From: Catellatospora vulcania
Lineage (GTDB): Bacteria > Actinomycetota > Actinomycetes > Mycobacteriales > Micromonosporaceae
NCBI RefSeq assembly: GCF_009720385.1
Contig: NZ_WARX01000001.1
Coordinates: 868,001 to 932,000, forward strand
Reading direction: 5' to 3'
Length of the DNA: 64,000 nucleotides
The translations under genes were made by a program, and so were the position numbers. Shown piece after piece: positions 24,283 to 32,284 of this stretch. Position 1 is the first letter of the stretch. Each line of letters starts with the position of its first letter. Under the pieces are notes generated by a model, which ran no database searches, was not told the origin of the DNA, and saw only the letters and a list, made by a program, of their open reading frames with translations.

Positions 24283-24349
24283 GAAGATCACTGTTTGCGG
24301 TCGAAAAGTACGGCCAGGCCTTACTTTTCGACCGCAAACAGTGATCTTC
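24283..24349. repeat. 28-bp perfect inverted repeat in a divergent spacer
   Basis: The arms 24283-24310 and 24322-24349 are exact reverse complements over 28 bases (left arm begins GAAGATCACTGTTTGCGGTC) with an 11-base loop. It lies between two divergently transcribed genes, where no terminator is needed. The arms are less GC-rich than their surroundings. It looks like a REP/MITE-like element or a structured RNA. Confidence 0.8.
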
Positions 24350-24376
24350 GCCCGTGCGCTCCGCGACCACCGTTAA

Positions 24377-24420
24377 GAAGGGCACCTTCTAATACGTATG
24401 GCGATGTGAAGGTGCCCTTC
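24377..24420. repeat. GAAGGGCACCTTC palindromic repeat, copy 1
   Basis: Arms GAAGGGCACCTTC (24377-24389) and GAAGGTGCCCTTC (24408-24420) enclose an 18-base loop ending GCGATGT. A second member with the same geometry and loop end lies at 41823-41868. This copy also sits in a divergent spacer. Confidence 0.75.
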
Positions 24421-24489
24421 CTTCGCTTCAGGCGCAGGTGACGGATGTGTGAGTCGATGTTGATGTAGCGGCGGCTCAGAGGCTATTGA

Positions 24490-24507
24490 CTTCAAGTGGA
24501 CTTGAAG
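24490..24507 (+). promoter_or_regulatory. MerR-type operator before the questin-oxidase-like gene
   Basis: CTTCAAGT-GG-ACTTGAAG is a perfect 8-bp dyad that begins inside a TTGACT -35 box (24486-24491), the layout typical of MerR-family operators that lie between -35 and -10. No merR gene is in the window, and the -10 box is not clear. Confidence 0.55.
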
Positions 24508-24523
24508 CCGGAAGCTTTTGGCC

Positions 24524-25570
24524 ATGACAAACGGGGTTCTCGACGAGGCATACCAGCGGCTGCAGCACACCGGACCGGAGCGCGACGGCTGGCTGTCCAA
24601 CCACGCGCCGATGGCGGCGGAGGCGCTGGTCCGGCACGGCTACGGCGATCAGGTGCATGCCTGGATCGACGGCTATGCCGACCGGCTGTCCGAACGCCCC
24701 CGCGGCATCCAGCGCATCTCGGCAGGCGAGTGGCGCGATCCGCTGGGCGACCCGGTCCGGACCGGCGACTGGCTCACCTTCTTCGAGCGGCAACTCGGCG
24801 AGCGGCCCTGGCGCGAGGTGCTGATCGAGTGGTGGCCCCGGCTGCTGCCGGGCGTGGCAGCCGGGGCGACGCACGGCGTCATCAGGGTGGGGCACGCGGT
24901 GCGCGCCCTGCTCGACAGCGAGCAGGACGGCGTGGCGACTCCGGCCCGGGTGGCCGAACTGGCAGCAGGGCTCGGCTACTGGGCCGCCCGCTGGCAGCCG
25001 CTGGCACCGGCCGGCAAAGGCCCGTACCGGTCGACCGATCCGCGTGCGGCGCTGGACGCCGTGCCCCGGGTGCCGCACCAGCGTTCGGGCATCCGTGCCC
25101 GGCTCGCGCAGCTCGCCGACCTGCCCGGCTGGCCGGAGTCGGTCGGCGCGGTCCCCGGTGACGCCGCAACCGGTGTGCCCGACCGGCTCGCCGCCATCGT
25201 CGAGGCGGCGGTGCTGCGCTTCGGCACACACGGGCACGGCAACCCGGTGATGCTGGTCCACGCGGCGACCGCGCCGAACGCGATCGCCCGCGTCCTGCCG
25301 GTGCTGCCCGCCGCGCTGTGGGAGCCGAGCATCGAGGCCGCCTGGGCCGCCACCGCTGCGGTGACCAGCGCGTACTCGCCCGCGACGGCTCGGGCGATGC
25401 CGGTCGGGGAGGCCGTGGACCCGGCCGACCTGATGGCCCGCGGCCTGCACGACCAGGATTCGCACGGAATCAAGTTCATCGACGCGGCTCTCGACGTGCA
25501 CCGCCGCACCGGCGAACAGGCGGTGCTGGATGTGGCGGTGTACGCCAACGACCTGATCGTCCGGGGCTAG
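24524..25570 (+). CDS. Questin oxidase-like (DUF4243) protein
   Basis: Encodes 348 residues from the ATG at 24524. The family marks are present: NHAPMAAEALVRHGYGDQV near the start, THGVIRVGHAVRALLD in the middle and HDQDSHGIKFIDAALDVH near the end, where His residues are conserved. Fungal questin oxidase performs a Baeyer-Villiger-type ring cleavage with NADPH and oxygen; bacterial members are mostly uncharacterised. It stands alone; its stop codon overlaps the stop of the convergent phosphodiesterase gene by two bases. A MerR-type palindrome in its promoter suggests induction by a redox-active or aromatic compound. Confidence 0.82.
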   Translation: MTNGVLDEAYQRLQHTGPERDGWLSNHAPMAAEALVRHGYGDQVHAWIDGYADRLSERPRGIQRISAGEWRDPLGDPVRTGDWLTFFERQLGERPWREVLIEWWPRLLPGVAAGATHGVIRVGHAVRALLDSEQDGVATPARVAELAAGLGYWAARWQPLAPAGKGPYRSTDPRAALDAVPRVPHQRSGIRARLAQLADLPGWPESVGAVPGDAATGVPDRLAAIVEAAVLRFGTHGHGNPVMLVHAATAPNAIARVLPVLPAALWEPSIEAAWAATAAVTSAYSPATARAMPVGEAVDPADLMARGLHDQDSHGIKFIDAALDVHRRTGEQAVLDVAVYANDLIVRG

Positions 25571-27639
25571 CGCGGCTGCGCCTGCCCTGCCGGATCCGGC
25601 GGGTCCGCGCGGCGGGCCTGATCGGCCGGCTCCAGCCGCGCTCGGCTGCCTGAATCTTCCAGCCAGCCGATCAGCTGCCGGTGGACCGCGTCGGCGCCGA
25701 CGAGCGGGCCCGGGGCCGCCCAGCCGGCGGGGTGGATCAGCACCGGCCTGGTCTGCGCGCCGCCCAGCCCGCCGTGACAGCCGACCAGCTCCTCGAACGC
25801 CGCGACCTCGCCGGTCGAGGCGTCGAGCAGGCTGTTGAGCACGATGTCGCCGACGTGCGGCAGGGTGTCGTGCCGCCGCAGGTCGGCTGCCGCGTGCGGG
25901 CCGAACGGGGCCAGCGGGTCCGTGCCGTCGACCCGCCCGTCGGCCAGATGGTGGACGCCGTCGCGGCCGAGGGCGACCGGCCCGCGGGCACTCGATCGCA
26001 CCACCACGAACCCGACGCCGGGATGCGCGATCAGGCCGGTCAGCAGGTTCGGGTGCCGGGCCTCGATCTCTTCCAGCGTCAGGCGGCGGCGCTCCCGGGC
26101 CAGATACACCATGCCCAGGTTGCCGGACGCGACGACGACCAGCTCCGCGCCCTGCGCCGGCGCGGGTGGCTCCTCCTTCGCCCGCAGCACGCCGCCGGTC
26201 AGCCTGCCGACCAGCTGCTGCTCGCCGCTGACCTCGGTGAGCAGGGCGCGGACCCGGCCCCACTGCTCGTTGTCGGGTGCGGTCGACACGTCCGTGCCGT
26301 CGCCCGCCATCAGCCTTCGGACCAGGACCTCCAGCGTGTACCCGTACCGCTGGAGGAAGGTCGCACCCTGGCTCTGGCCGTGATCGGACAGGACCACGAG
26401 GTGGTACGGGCGCGGCGCGCTCGCGGCAAGCTGCTCCAGCGTGCCCAGGACCCAGTCGATGCCGTCGAGCGAGGCCAGCGACTCGGCCCGGGTCGGTCCC
26501 GCGTGGTGGGCGATCTCGTCGTAGTCGACGAAGTCGCAGTAGATCGCCGGTGCGCCCCGCATCATGTGCTCGGCGGCCAGGTTCAGGTTGAGGTCGCGCA
26601 GCAGCACGTTGGTCACGCCGCGCAACGCCACGTAGGAGGCGGCGCGGTGCACCCGGGGCTCGATGTCGCGGGCCCGCTGCCGCCGGGCCTGGAACACCTC
26701 TTTGATCATTTCTCCGGCGGTCAGGACCAGCGACCGGGTGAGCCCGAACGGATCGACGAGATAGCTGCTGACCTCGCGGGTGGGGCCGCGCCGGGAGCTT
26801 TTGCGGGCGACGGTGCTCATGGTCAGCAGGCTGGTCGGCGCGTCGCCGGAGAAGACGTTGGACAGGCTCACCCCGCCGTCGGCGAGCAGGCCCCGGCCGT
26901 CGGAGAAGCCGCGCTCGACGTACTCGGCGTCCTTGGGATGGTTGGTGACGACGAGCCGGCCGGTCTCCTTCTCCAGCCAGCGGAACGCCGGCACGTGCGC
27001 GCTGGCCCCGTGCAGCAGGCCGGCCTGGCTGGCGGGGGTGGTCGCGGGCAGCTGCGCGTGCCATTCGACCAGCGTGTGGCTGCCCGAGCGGATCCACCGG
27101 GTCAGCGTCGGCAGGTTGCCCGCCTGGATCGCCCAGCGTGCCAGCGGGGCGGACAGCCCGTCGATCTGGATCATCACGACCCCGGGGACCGCGGTGGTGG
27201 CCGCCGCGCGGCGGGTCTTCTTCGTGGTCCGCAGCAGGTGTGCCAGCACGGCGGAGTTGTCGCCCGCGGTGACGACCCACATGGCCGCACTGACCAGGGC
27301 GGAGTAGATCCACGACGCCCAGAACGCGGGCCAGAAGCCGTCGACCTGGATGTGCGGGGCCAGCGACAGGGCCAGGTAGACGAGCAGCGCCTGGGTCAGC
27401 AGCCAGCCCGCCACGACACCGGCCCAGCCCAGCCGGGCGGCGAACGCGGCGAACAGCGGCCGCAGCACCGCGGCGGCGACCGCGAGCAGCACCGCGGCCA
27501 GCAGGACGTCCCAGCCGGTGCTCGCGGACAGCCCCGGCGTGACCGCGATCGCGATGCTCAGCGCCGCCCAGTCCAGCAGCAGCACCGGGACCGCCGTGCG
27601 CAGTTGGGCGCCGATCCACCCGGGGTTCACGGCTGCCAT
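25567..27639 (-). CDS. Membrane-anchored alkaline-phosphatase-superfamily phosphodiesterase
   Basis: Encodes 690 residues from the ATG at 27639; a GTG at 27630 that overlaps the previous stop (GTGA) is an alternative. Residues 1-135 have four hydrophobic segments of the phage-holin-superfamily-IV type. From about residue 155 the phosphatase-superfamily domain follows: VVMIQIDGLS (metal-binding Asp), PATTPASQAGLLHG (Thr nucleophile region), YCDFVDYDEIAHHAGPTRAE and VVLSDHGQSQGATFLQRYGY (metal-binding D-H-G). This resembles nucleotide pyrophosphatase/phosphodiesterases that act on phosphate diesters at the membrane. Last gene of the six-gene DyP operon, overlapping its upstream neighbour by 13 bases. 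Confidence 0.85.
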   Translation of the reverse strand: MAAVNPGWIGAQLRTAVPVLLLDWAALSIAIAVTPGLSASTGWDVLLAAVLLAVAAAVLRPLFAAFAARLGWAGVVAGWLLTQALLVYLALSLAPHIQVDGFWPAFWASWIYSALVSAAMWVVTAGDNSAVLAHLLRTTKKTRRAAATTAVPGVVMIQIDGLSAPLARWAIQAGNLPTLTRWIRSGSHTLVEWHAQLPATTPASQAGLLHGASAHVPAFRWLEKETGRLVVTNHPKDAEYVERGFSDGRGLLADGGVSLSNVFSGDAPTSLLTMSTVARKSSRRGPTREVSSYLVDPFGLTRSLVLTAGEMIKEVFQARRQRARDIEPRVHRAASYVALRGVTNVLLRDLNLNLAAEHMMRGAPAIYCDFVDYDEIAHHAGPTRAESLASLDGIDWVLGTLEQLAASAPRPYHLVVLSDHGQSQGATFLQRYGYTLEVLVRRLMAGDGTDVSTAPDNEQWGRVRALLTEVSGEQQLVGRLTGGVLRAKEEPPAPAQGAELVVVASGNLGMVYLARERRRLTLEEIEARHPNLLTGLIAHPGVGFVVVRSSARGPVALGRDGVHHLADGRVDGTDPLAPFGPHAAADLRRHDTLPHVGDIVLNSLLDASTGEVAAFEELVGCHGGLGGAQTRPVLIHPAGWAAPGPLVGADAVHRQLIGWLEDSGSRARLEPADQARRADPPDPAGQAQPR

Positions 27640-28385
27640 GTCAGCCTGCTGCCCGGGGCCAGCACCCGCACCTCGGTGGGCAGCTCGCGGGCCGCGACGG
27701 CGTCGGCGAAGGCACGGGCGGGTTCCCGGAGCCGGCCGGGATAGAAGACCCCCAGCCCGTACGGGAACAGCGTGCCCCAGTGGATCGGCACGGCGCGGCG
27801 TGGGCGCAGCAGGGCGACGGCCTCGGCGGCCCGTTGCGGGTTCAGGTGCCCCGGGCCGAGGTTCGGCCCCCATCCCCACACCGGGATCAGGGCGAGATCG
27901 AGGTCGGGGCACAGCTCGCGCATCCCGGCGAACAGGTCGGTGTCGCCGGCGAAGTACGCGACGGCCTGCGCGGTCCCGATGAGGTATCCGACCGCGGCGG
28001 CCCGGGGCCCGAACGGTTCCCGCCGCCCGTCGTGCACCGCCGGGGTCGCGGTCACGGTCACCGCGCCGACGGTGTGGGATTGACCGGCCTTCAGCGTGAC
28101 GACGCGCCGGAATCCTCGCCGCCGGAGGAAGTCCGCGGCGCCGTCGGGCGCGACGAGTGGCACGTCGCGTCCGAGCAGCGCCAGCGAGCGCAGGTCGCAG
28201 TGGTCGTGGTGCAGGTGGGACAGCACGACGACGTCGATGTCGGCGTGGTCGGCGGCGGCCACCGGCGCGGCCACCCGGCGCAGGAACGTCAGCCGCCCGC
28301 GCAGCACCGGATCGGTGAGCACCCGGACGCCGCCGAGGTCGAGCAGGACCGTCGAGTGGCCCAGGAACACCAGCGAGGACGTCAC
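27627..28385 (-). CDS. Metallo-beta-lactamase-fold hydrolase (UlaG/NAPE-PLD-like)
   Basis: A 252-residue protein from a GTG with GAGGGG upstream. The metal site is complete: HSTVLL near the start, SHLHHDHCDL (H-x-H-x-D-H form), a His in TPAVHDGRREPFGPR, YFAGDTDLF (bridging Asp) and a late His in AVPIHWGTLFP. The pattern GHSTVLLDLGG with IPVWGWGP is that of the UlaG/NAPE-PLD-like branch, whose members hydrolyse phosphoester or lactone bonds. Fifth gene of the operon, nine bases after the transporter gene. Confidence 0.87.
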   Translation of the reverse strand: MTSSLVFLGHSTVLLDLGGVRVLTDPVLRGRLTFLRRVAAPVAAADHADIDVVVLSHLHHDHCDLRSLALLGRDVPLVAPDGAADFLRRRGFRRVVTLKAGQSHTVGAVTVTATPAVHDGRREPFGPRAAAVGYLIGTAQAVAYFAGDTDLFAGMRELCPDLDLALIPVWGWGPNLGPGHLNPQRAAEAVALLRPRRAVPIHWGTLFPYGLGVFYPGRLREPARAFADAVAARELPTEVRVLAPGSRLTWQP

Positions 28386-28394
28386 GGGAACCCC

Positions 28395-29264
28395 TCAGGT
28401 CCGGGGTTCGGCCCGGCGGCGGGCCAGCGCCGCGGTGATGGGGATGGCGGCGCAGAGGCCGCTGAGCAGGATGGCGGCGACCGCGCCGAGGACGGCGGGC
28501 TGGTCGCTGAACGCGATCCCGATGGCGGCCAGGGCCGGGCCGAGGTTGCGTACCGCGGTGACCGCGCCCATGGTGGTGCGCCGGGCCGGTGATCCGGTGG
28601 ACAGCAGCGTGCCCAGGCCGAAGGCGAGGGCGGAGAACAGGAACCCGGCGAGCAGGGTACGCGAGCCCAGCAGGTCGACGACGTCGCTCCAGCTGCCCAG
28701 AATCATCCCGGCCAGCACGATCAGGAACGTCACGTTGGAGACCTTGATCGCGACCGGGTGCCAGGCCAGTGCGGTTTCGGCGGTGTGGTGGCGCAGCAGC
28801 AGGCCGATCGCGAACGGCACGAGCTGCAGGATCGCGACGGTGCGCACCAGCGCGCCGACGTCTAGGGAGATGCCGCCGCCGACGTTCGCCGCGGTCAGCA
28901 GGACGTTGGCGGTGAGCGCGAAGGTGACACTGCCGATGGCCGCGAGCAGCACCTGCATCGCGGCGCCGGTGGTGACGTCGCCGCGCTGGATCATGCCGAG
29001 TTTGGCTCCGAACGGACCGCCCGGCGAGGACGCGATCAGGATCAGCGCGATGAACGGTGCGGACGCGAGCTGGAACAGGGCCGCCAGCCCCCAGCCCAGC
29101 AGCGGGACGACGACCAGGTTGGCCAGCAGCACGAGCGCCAGCAGCGGCACGTCGGTGAACGCCCGGCGCAGCGCGGGCAGGGTCGCGCCGAGGCCGGCGG
29201 CGAACATGGTCGTCGAAATGAAGATCACGGTCACCGCGTTGAGCAGCAACTGCAGCGTGTCCAC
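28395..29264 (-). CDS. BASS-type (bile acid:sodium symporter-like) transporter
   Basis: Encodes 289 residues from the GTG at 29264 (AGGAG six bases upstream), which begins VDTLQLLLNAVTVIFIST. Nine to ten hydrophobic helices are visible. Family marks are SSPGGPFGAKLGMIQRGDVT, corresponding to the conserved substrate-loop region of SBF/BASS proteins, and AVRNLGPALAAIGIAF near the end. BASS proteins move organic anions with sodium. The substrate is unknown, but the place in the DyP operon suggests import or export of the peroxidase pathway's substrate or product. Confidence 0.83.
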   Translation of the reverse strand: MDTLQLLLNAVTVIFISTTMFAAGLGATLPALRRAFTDVPLLALVLLANLVVVPLLGWGLAALFQLASAPFIALILIASSPGGPFGAKLGMIQRGDVTTGAAMQVLLAAIGSVTFALTANVLLTAANVGGGISLDVGALVRTVAILQLVPFAIGLLLRHHTAETALAWHPVAIKVSNVTFLIVLAGMILGSWSDVVDLLGSRTLLAGFLFSALAFGLGTLLSTGSPARRTTMGAVTAVRNLGPALAAIGIAFSDQPAVLGAVAAILLSGLCAAIPITAALARRRAEPRT

Positions 29265-29292
29265 CGTGGTCTCCTGCCTGCGGTCGGATGGG

Positions 29293-30603
29293 TCAGTCGG
29301 TGAGTTCGCCGAGCCAGCGCAGGGCGCTGAGGCTGGGCATGAACGCGTACTCGCCGCCGCGGGTGGTGACGAAGCGCGGCACGGCCGGCAGCCGCCGCCG
29401 CACCGGCCGGCGGGGGATCGTGTAGTCGGACAGGCCCTCACCGGAGCCGACGATGGGGTCCCGGGCGTCGTCGCCGCCGAAGAACACGCCGTCGTTCATC
29501 CACTGCGACTGCGCGAACTCGAACTGCCGGCCCAGATGGGCGCCGACGAAGGCGAAGATGAGCCCGCGGTCGGCGCCGTCGTCGTCGAGCACGCCCTCGG
29601 GCAGCAGCGGCCCGTACGCGGTGCCGCGCCGGATCATGCGGTGCAGGCGGGGTTCGCCCGCGACGGCCGAGTCGCGCGGGTTGGCGCGGCGGATGTGGCT
29701 GCCGCCGGGGGTGGCGAACCCGTCCGGGTCGTCCTGCCGGAACAGGAACGCGTTGTTGCGGTCCCGGTCGGCGCCGACTTCCGGATCGTCGTGCACGGGG
29801 CACAGGGCCAACGGTGCGCCGCTGCGCCAACGTCCCATGAGCTTGGCGGCGAGCTGCTCCTCCTCGTCAGGCCCGGCCGAGTTGGCCCGCAGGAAGCGCC
29901 GGAACCCGGCCACGTCCTGGTGCAGTTTGCGGAAGGCGACGTAGCTGCCGTTGCGGCCGAGCACGTCCGGCGTGGTGGTCTGCACACCGCCGAGTTCGTC
30001 GGGGTAGCCGAGCACGAACTCGCCGGCCGCCAGCGGCTTCTCCAGAGGATTGGAGCCGGGGATGCCGCTGCCGTCGACGGCCGGATGGCTGATGCCGTCG
30101 CGGTAGCCGAACGGCTCGGTCTCGGTGGGCAGGGCGTGGCAGTTCTGCCGCCAGATCGCGGTCACCCCGCTCAGGCCCTCGTAGGCGGGCCGGGCGCGGT
30201 CGATCGCGGCTTCGAGGGTCGGCTCGTCGGGTGCCAGCGCGACCAGGACGACGTGCACGTCGGGGCTGCCCAGCGGGGCTTCCCAATGTTCGGGGGCGCT
30301 GCCGGCGGTGTCGGACAGGGCGGTGGCGCGGGCGGCCATGCCCTGGCGGAACTCCCAGGCCATGGTGTCGAGCGCAGGTTGGGGCACGCCGAGCGCGCGC
30401 AGACCGTGGTAGGTGACGGCGACGCTGACCCAGGTCTCGCCCAGCGGGCTGAGCGTGTCGGCGGCGCTGGTGACCGCGGCGGCGATGCGGCGCATCAGCT
30501 CCCTGCCGTGGGCCCGGTCGTCGATGCGGAACAGGAGGTAGGTGGCCGCGTACGGCGACGGCCGAGGGCTGAGGACCCCGCGCTGGATGTCGTGCAGCTC
30601 CAC
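29293..30603 (-). CDS. DyP-type heme peroxidase
   Basis: Encodes 436 residues from a GTG with GGGAGG upstream. The family signature GYRDG is at 166-170 (distal Asp169), the proximal heme His is H303 in GSHIRRANPR, and the NGSYVAFRKLHQDV strand precedes it. There is no Tat signal, unlike EfeB, so the enzyme works in the cytoplasm or is packaged otherwise. DyP peroxidases oxidise dyes, phenolics and sometimes lipids or hopanoids with hydrogen peroxide. Third gene of a compact operon; its two upstream neighbours are uncharacterised proteins. Confidence 0.9.
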   Translation of the reverse strand: MELHDIQRGVLSPRPSPYAATYLLFRIDDRAHGRELMRRIAAAVTSAADTLSPLGETWVSVAVTYHGLRALGVPQPALDTMAWEFRQGMAARATALSDTAGSAPEHWEAPLGSPDVHVVLVALAPDEPTLEAAIDRARPAYEGLSGVTAIWRQNCHALPTETEPFGYRDGISHPAVDGSGIPGSNPLEKPLAAGEFVLGYPDELGGVQTTTPDVLGRNGSYVAFRKLHQDVAGFRRFLRANSAGPDEEEQLAAKLMGRWRSGAPLALCPVHDDPEVGADRDRNNAFLFRQDDPDGFATPGGSHIRRANPRDSAVAGEPRLHRMIRRGTAYGPLLPEGVLDDDGADRGLIFAFVGAHLGRQFEFAQSQWMNDGVFFGGDDARDPIVGSGEGLSDYTIPRRPVRRRLPAVPRFVTTRGGEYAFMPSLSALRWLGELTD

Positions 30604-30616
30604 GTCGCGCCTCCCG

Positions 30617-31630
30617 CTAGAGCGTGACGATGTTGCGCCAGAAGTTGCGCAGGCTGTCGTCCGCGCCGAACAGGGTGCTGAAGATGGTCGAGTCGGCCAT
30701 CAGGATGTCGCCGGCCCGGTCGCCCGCGGGCGGCAGCCACAGGAACATGTTGAACTCGGTGTTGCCCGCCTCGGTGAACGGGTGCGGCTTGGCCAGGTCG
30801 ATGGGCTGGCGGCCCAGCACGCGTACGGCCTGCTCGTCGCTGGTCGTCACGGCGTAGTGCGGCAGGTGCATGTGGAAGTTGAAGCTGGTCACGTCGGCCA
30901 GCCAGCCCTTGGTGTCCAGGTCGCGGTTGATCGACAGCGGGGCGATGCGCTTGGGCGCGGCGACGGCCGGGCGCAGGCCGTAGCGGTTCTCCACCGGCAC
31001 GCCGAGCGCCTCCATCAGCGAGCGGGTGTACCGGCCGAAGCGCTGCTGGCGCGGCACCAGCGCGTCGCCGTGGTGGTGGTACTCCACGTCGCGCACGGCG
31101 AGGTCGTCGCCCGCGCCGACGTCGTGGTGCGGGCCGAGCACCAGGCGGGTGCCGTCCCGGCCCACCCACTCGCGCAGCGCCTGCACCTCCTCGGCGGTGG
31201 CGTCCTGGCCGGTGACCATATGGTCCAGCCCGAAGACGAACAGCGTGTCGGTGTCGGCCAGCACCCGCTCGTCGAGCGGGGTGACCACACCCGCCTGGTC
31301 GACGCGCTGGTACATCGCCACCGGGTGGCCGGTGGTCTCGGCGGCGAAGTCCTGGAACGGCGCCCAGGCCCAGAAGAACAGTTCGAGCGCGCCGGAGATG
31401 CCCTGCTGGAAGCGCATCGGGTCGGACCACTGCGGGTCCTCGTACGCGGGCCAGGTGACCCGGCGCACCTCGGTCATCGTGGAGAACCGGTTGTCGAGCT
31501 CGGCCGGGTTGCGGCCGGCCTCGGCGGGGTAGCTCCACGCGACGTAGATGCTGACCCGCCGCCGTCCCGGCGTGTACGGGCGGGGCTGGTGGCGGGTGTT
31601 GTAGACGCGGGCGGGTCGCGGGTCGCTCAT
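30617..31630 (-). CDS. Uncharacterised DyP-operon protein, amidotransferase-like fold
   Basis: A 337-residue protein from an ATG with GAGGA five bases upstream. It begins with a basic proline-rich stretch, then RVSIYVAWSYPAEAGRNPAE and WPAYEDPQWSDPMRFQQG. The central part (about 130-175), TDTLFVFGLDHMVTG, then EVQALREWVGRDGTRLVLGP and HHDVG, has the strand-helix-strand form of ThuA/DUF4350-type class I amidotransferase-like domains, without a clear Cys nucleophile. The last third is rich in aromatic residues (TSFNFHMHLPHYAV). It lies seven bases after the first gene of the operon and 13 before the peroxidase gene. Its job is unknown. Confidence 0.72.
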   Translation of the reverse strand: MSDPRPARVYNTRHQPRPYTPGRRRVSIYVAWSYPAEAGRNPAELDNRFSTMTEVRRVTWPAYEDPQWSDPMRFQQGISGALELFFWAWAPFQDFAAETTGHPVAMYQRVDQAGVVTPLDERVLADTDTLFVFGLDHMVTGQDATAEEVQALREWVGRDGTRLVLGPHHDVGAGDDLAVRDVEYHHHGDALVPRQQRFGRYTRSLMEALGVPVENRYGLRPAVAAPKRIAPLSINRDLDTKGWLADVTSFNFHMHLPHYAVTTSDEQAVRVLGRQPIDLAKPHPFTEAGNTEFNMFLWLPPAGDRAGDILMADSTIFSTLFGADDSLRNFWRNIVTL

Positions 31631-31637
31631 GAAGTCC

Positions 31638-32171
31638 TCACTGCAGTTGGTCGAGCATCTCCGACAACGCGCCCTTGATCCGCAGCGCCTTCTTGATCTC
31701 GTCGGCGGTGACGTACGGGTACTCGCCGTACTCGATGAAGCTCGGGCACTGGTGCTCGCGCACGAACCGGATGAACGCCTCGGGGTTGGTCTTCCAGTCC
31801 TCCGGGAAGCCTTCGAGGTTCTCGAACGCGGTGTTGACCCCCGACTTGCCGAACAGCGCGACGGCGTCCTCGGTGTACTTGTCGAAGTCGGTGTCGAAGA
31901 TGCCCTGGTACATGAACCGGGTGTCGTCGTCGAACAGGACCCACCGCAGGTAGTGCAGTTTCAACGGGGCCAGCAGGTACGGGTCGGACTCCAGCGCCTT
32001 GGCCAGGGTGTTGCCGTACTCGCGCATGGTGTCCGCGCGACCCGGCTTCACCTTCGCGATGATGGTGAACCCGTAGCAGGCCGGGGTGCGGGGGAAGACC
32101 GGGCCGTACTTGCCCTGTTCGAGATGGCTGGTGTCCTTGGGGATCACCATGGCCGCAGGCTTGAGTTCCAT
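31638..32171 (-). CDS. Uncharacterised first protein of the DyP operon, ferredoxin-like barrel
   Basis: Encodes 177 residues from the ATG at 32171 (GGGAAG upstream); ATG 32183 and GTG 32192 in the same frame would add 4 or 7 residues. The sequence shows a dimeric alpha+beta pattern: CYGFTIIAKVKPGRADTMRE, LKLHYLRWVLFDDDTRFMYQ, GIFDTDFDKYTEDAVALFG. This is the strand-helix-strand form shared by the EthD, chlorite dismutase and DyP superfamilies, so it may be a heme- or substrate-handling relative of its neighbour. Charged Lys/Asp-rich C-terminus. Spacer 32172-32284 holds an AT-rich stretch with TATGGT on the minus strand, a possible promoter. Confidence 0.72.
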   Translation of the reverse strand: MELKPAAMVIPKDTSHLEQGKYGPVFPRTPACYGFTIIAKVKPGRADTMREYGNTLAKALESDPYLLAPLKLHYLRWVLFDDDTRFMYQGIFDTDFDKYTEDAVALFGKSGVNTAFENLEGFPEDWKTNPEAFIRFVREHQCPSFIEYGEYPYVTADEIKKALRIKGALSEMLDQLQ

Positions 32172-32284
32172 CGCGCTTCCCATCGCAGGCACACCCCGTG
32201 GTCACGGTGGCGACCAGCCCATCATGCCCACAGACCATACTGAAAATATGCAAATCGACCCGACTGAACCGGTCCTCGGGGAAG

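Noticed and set aside
28096-30627. An 843-codon plus-strand ORF
   Set aside because: Antisense to the transporter and DyP genes, which have clear motifs; no ribosome-binding site and no protein-like pattern.
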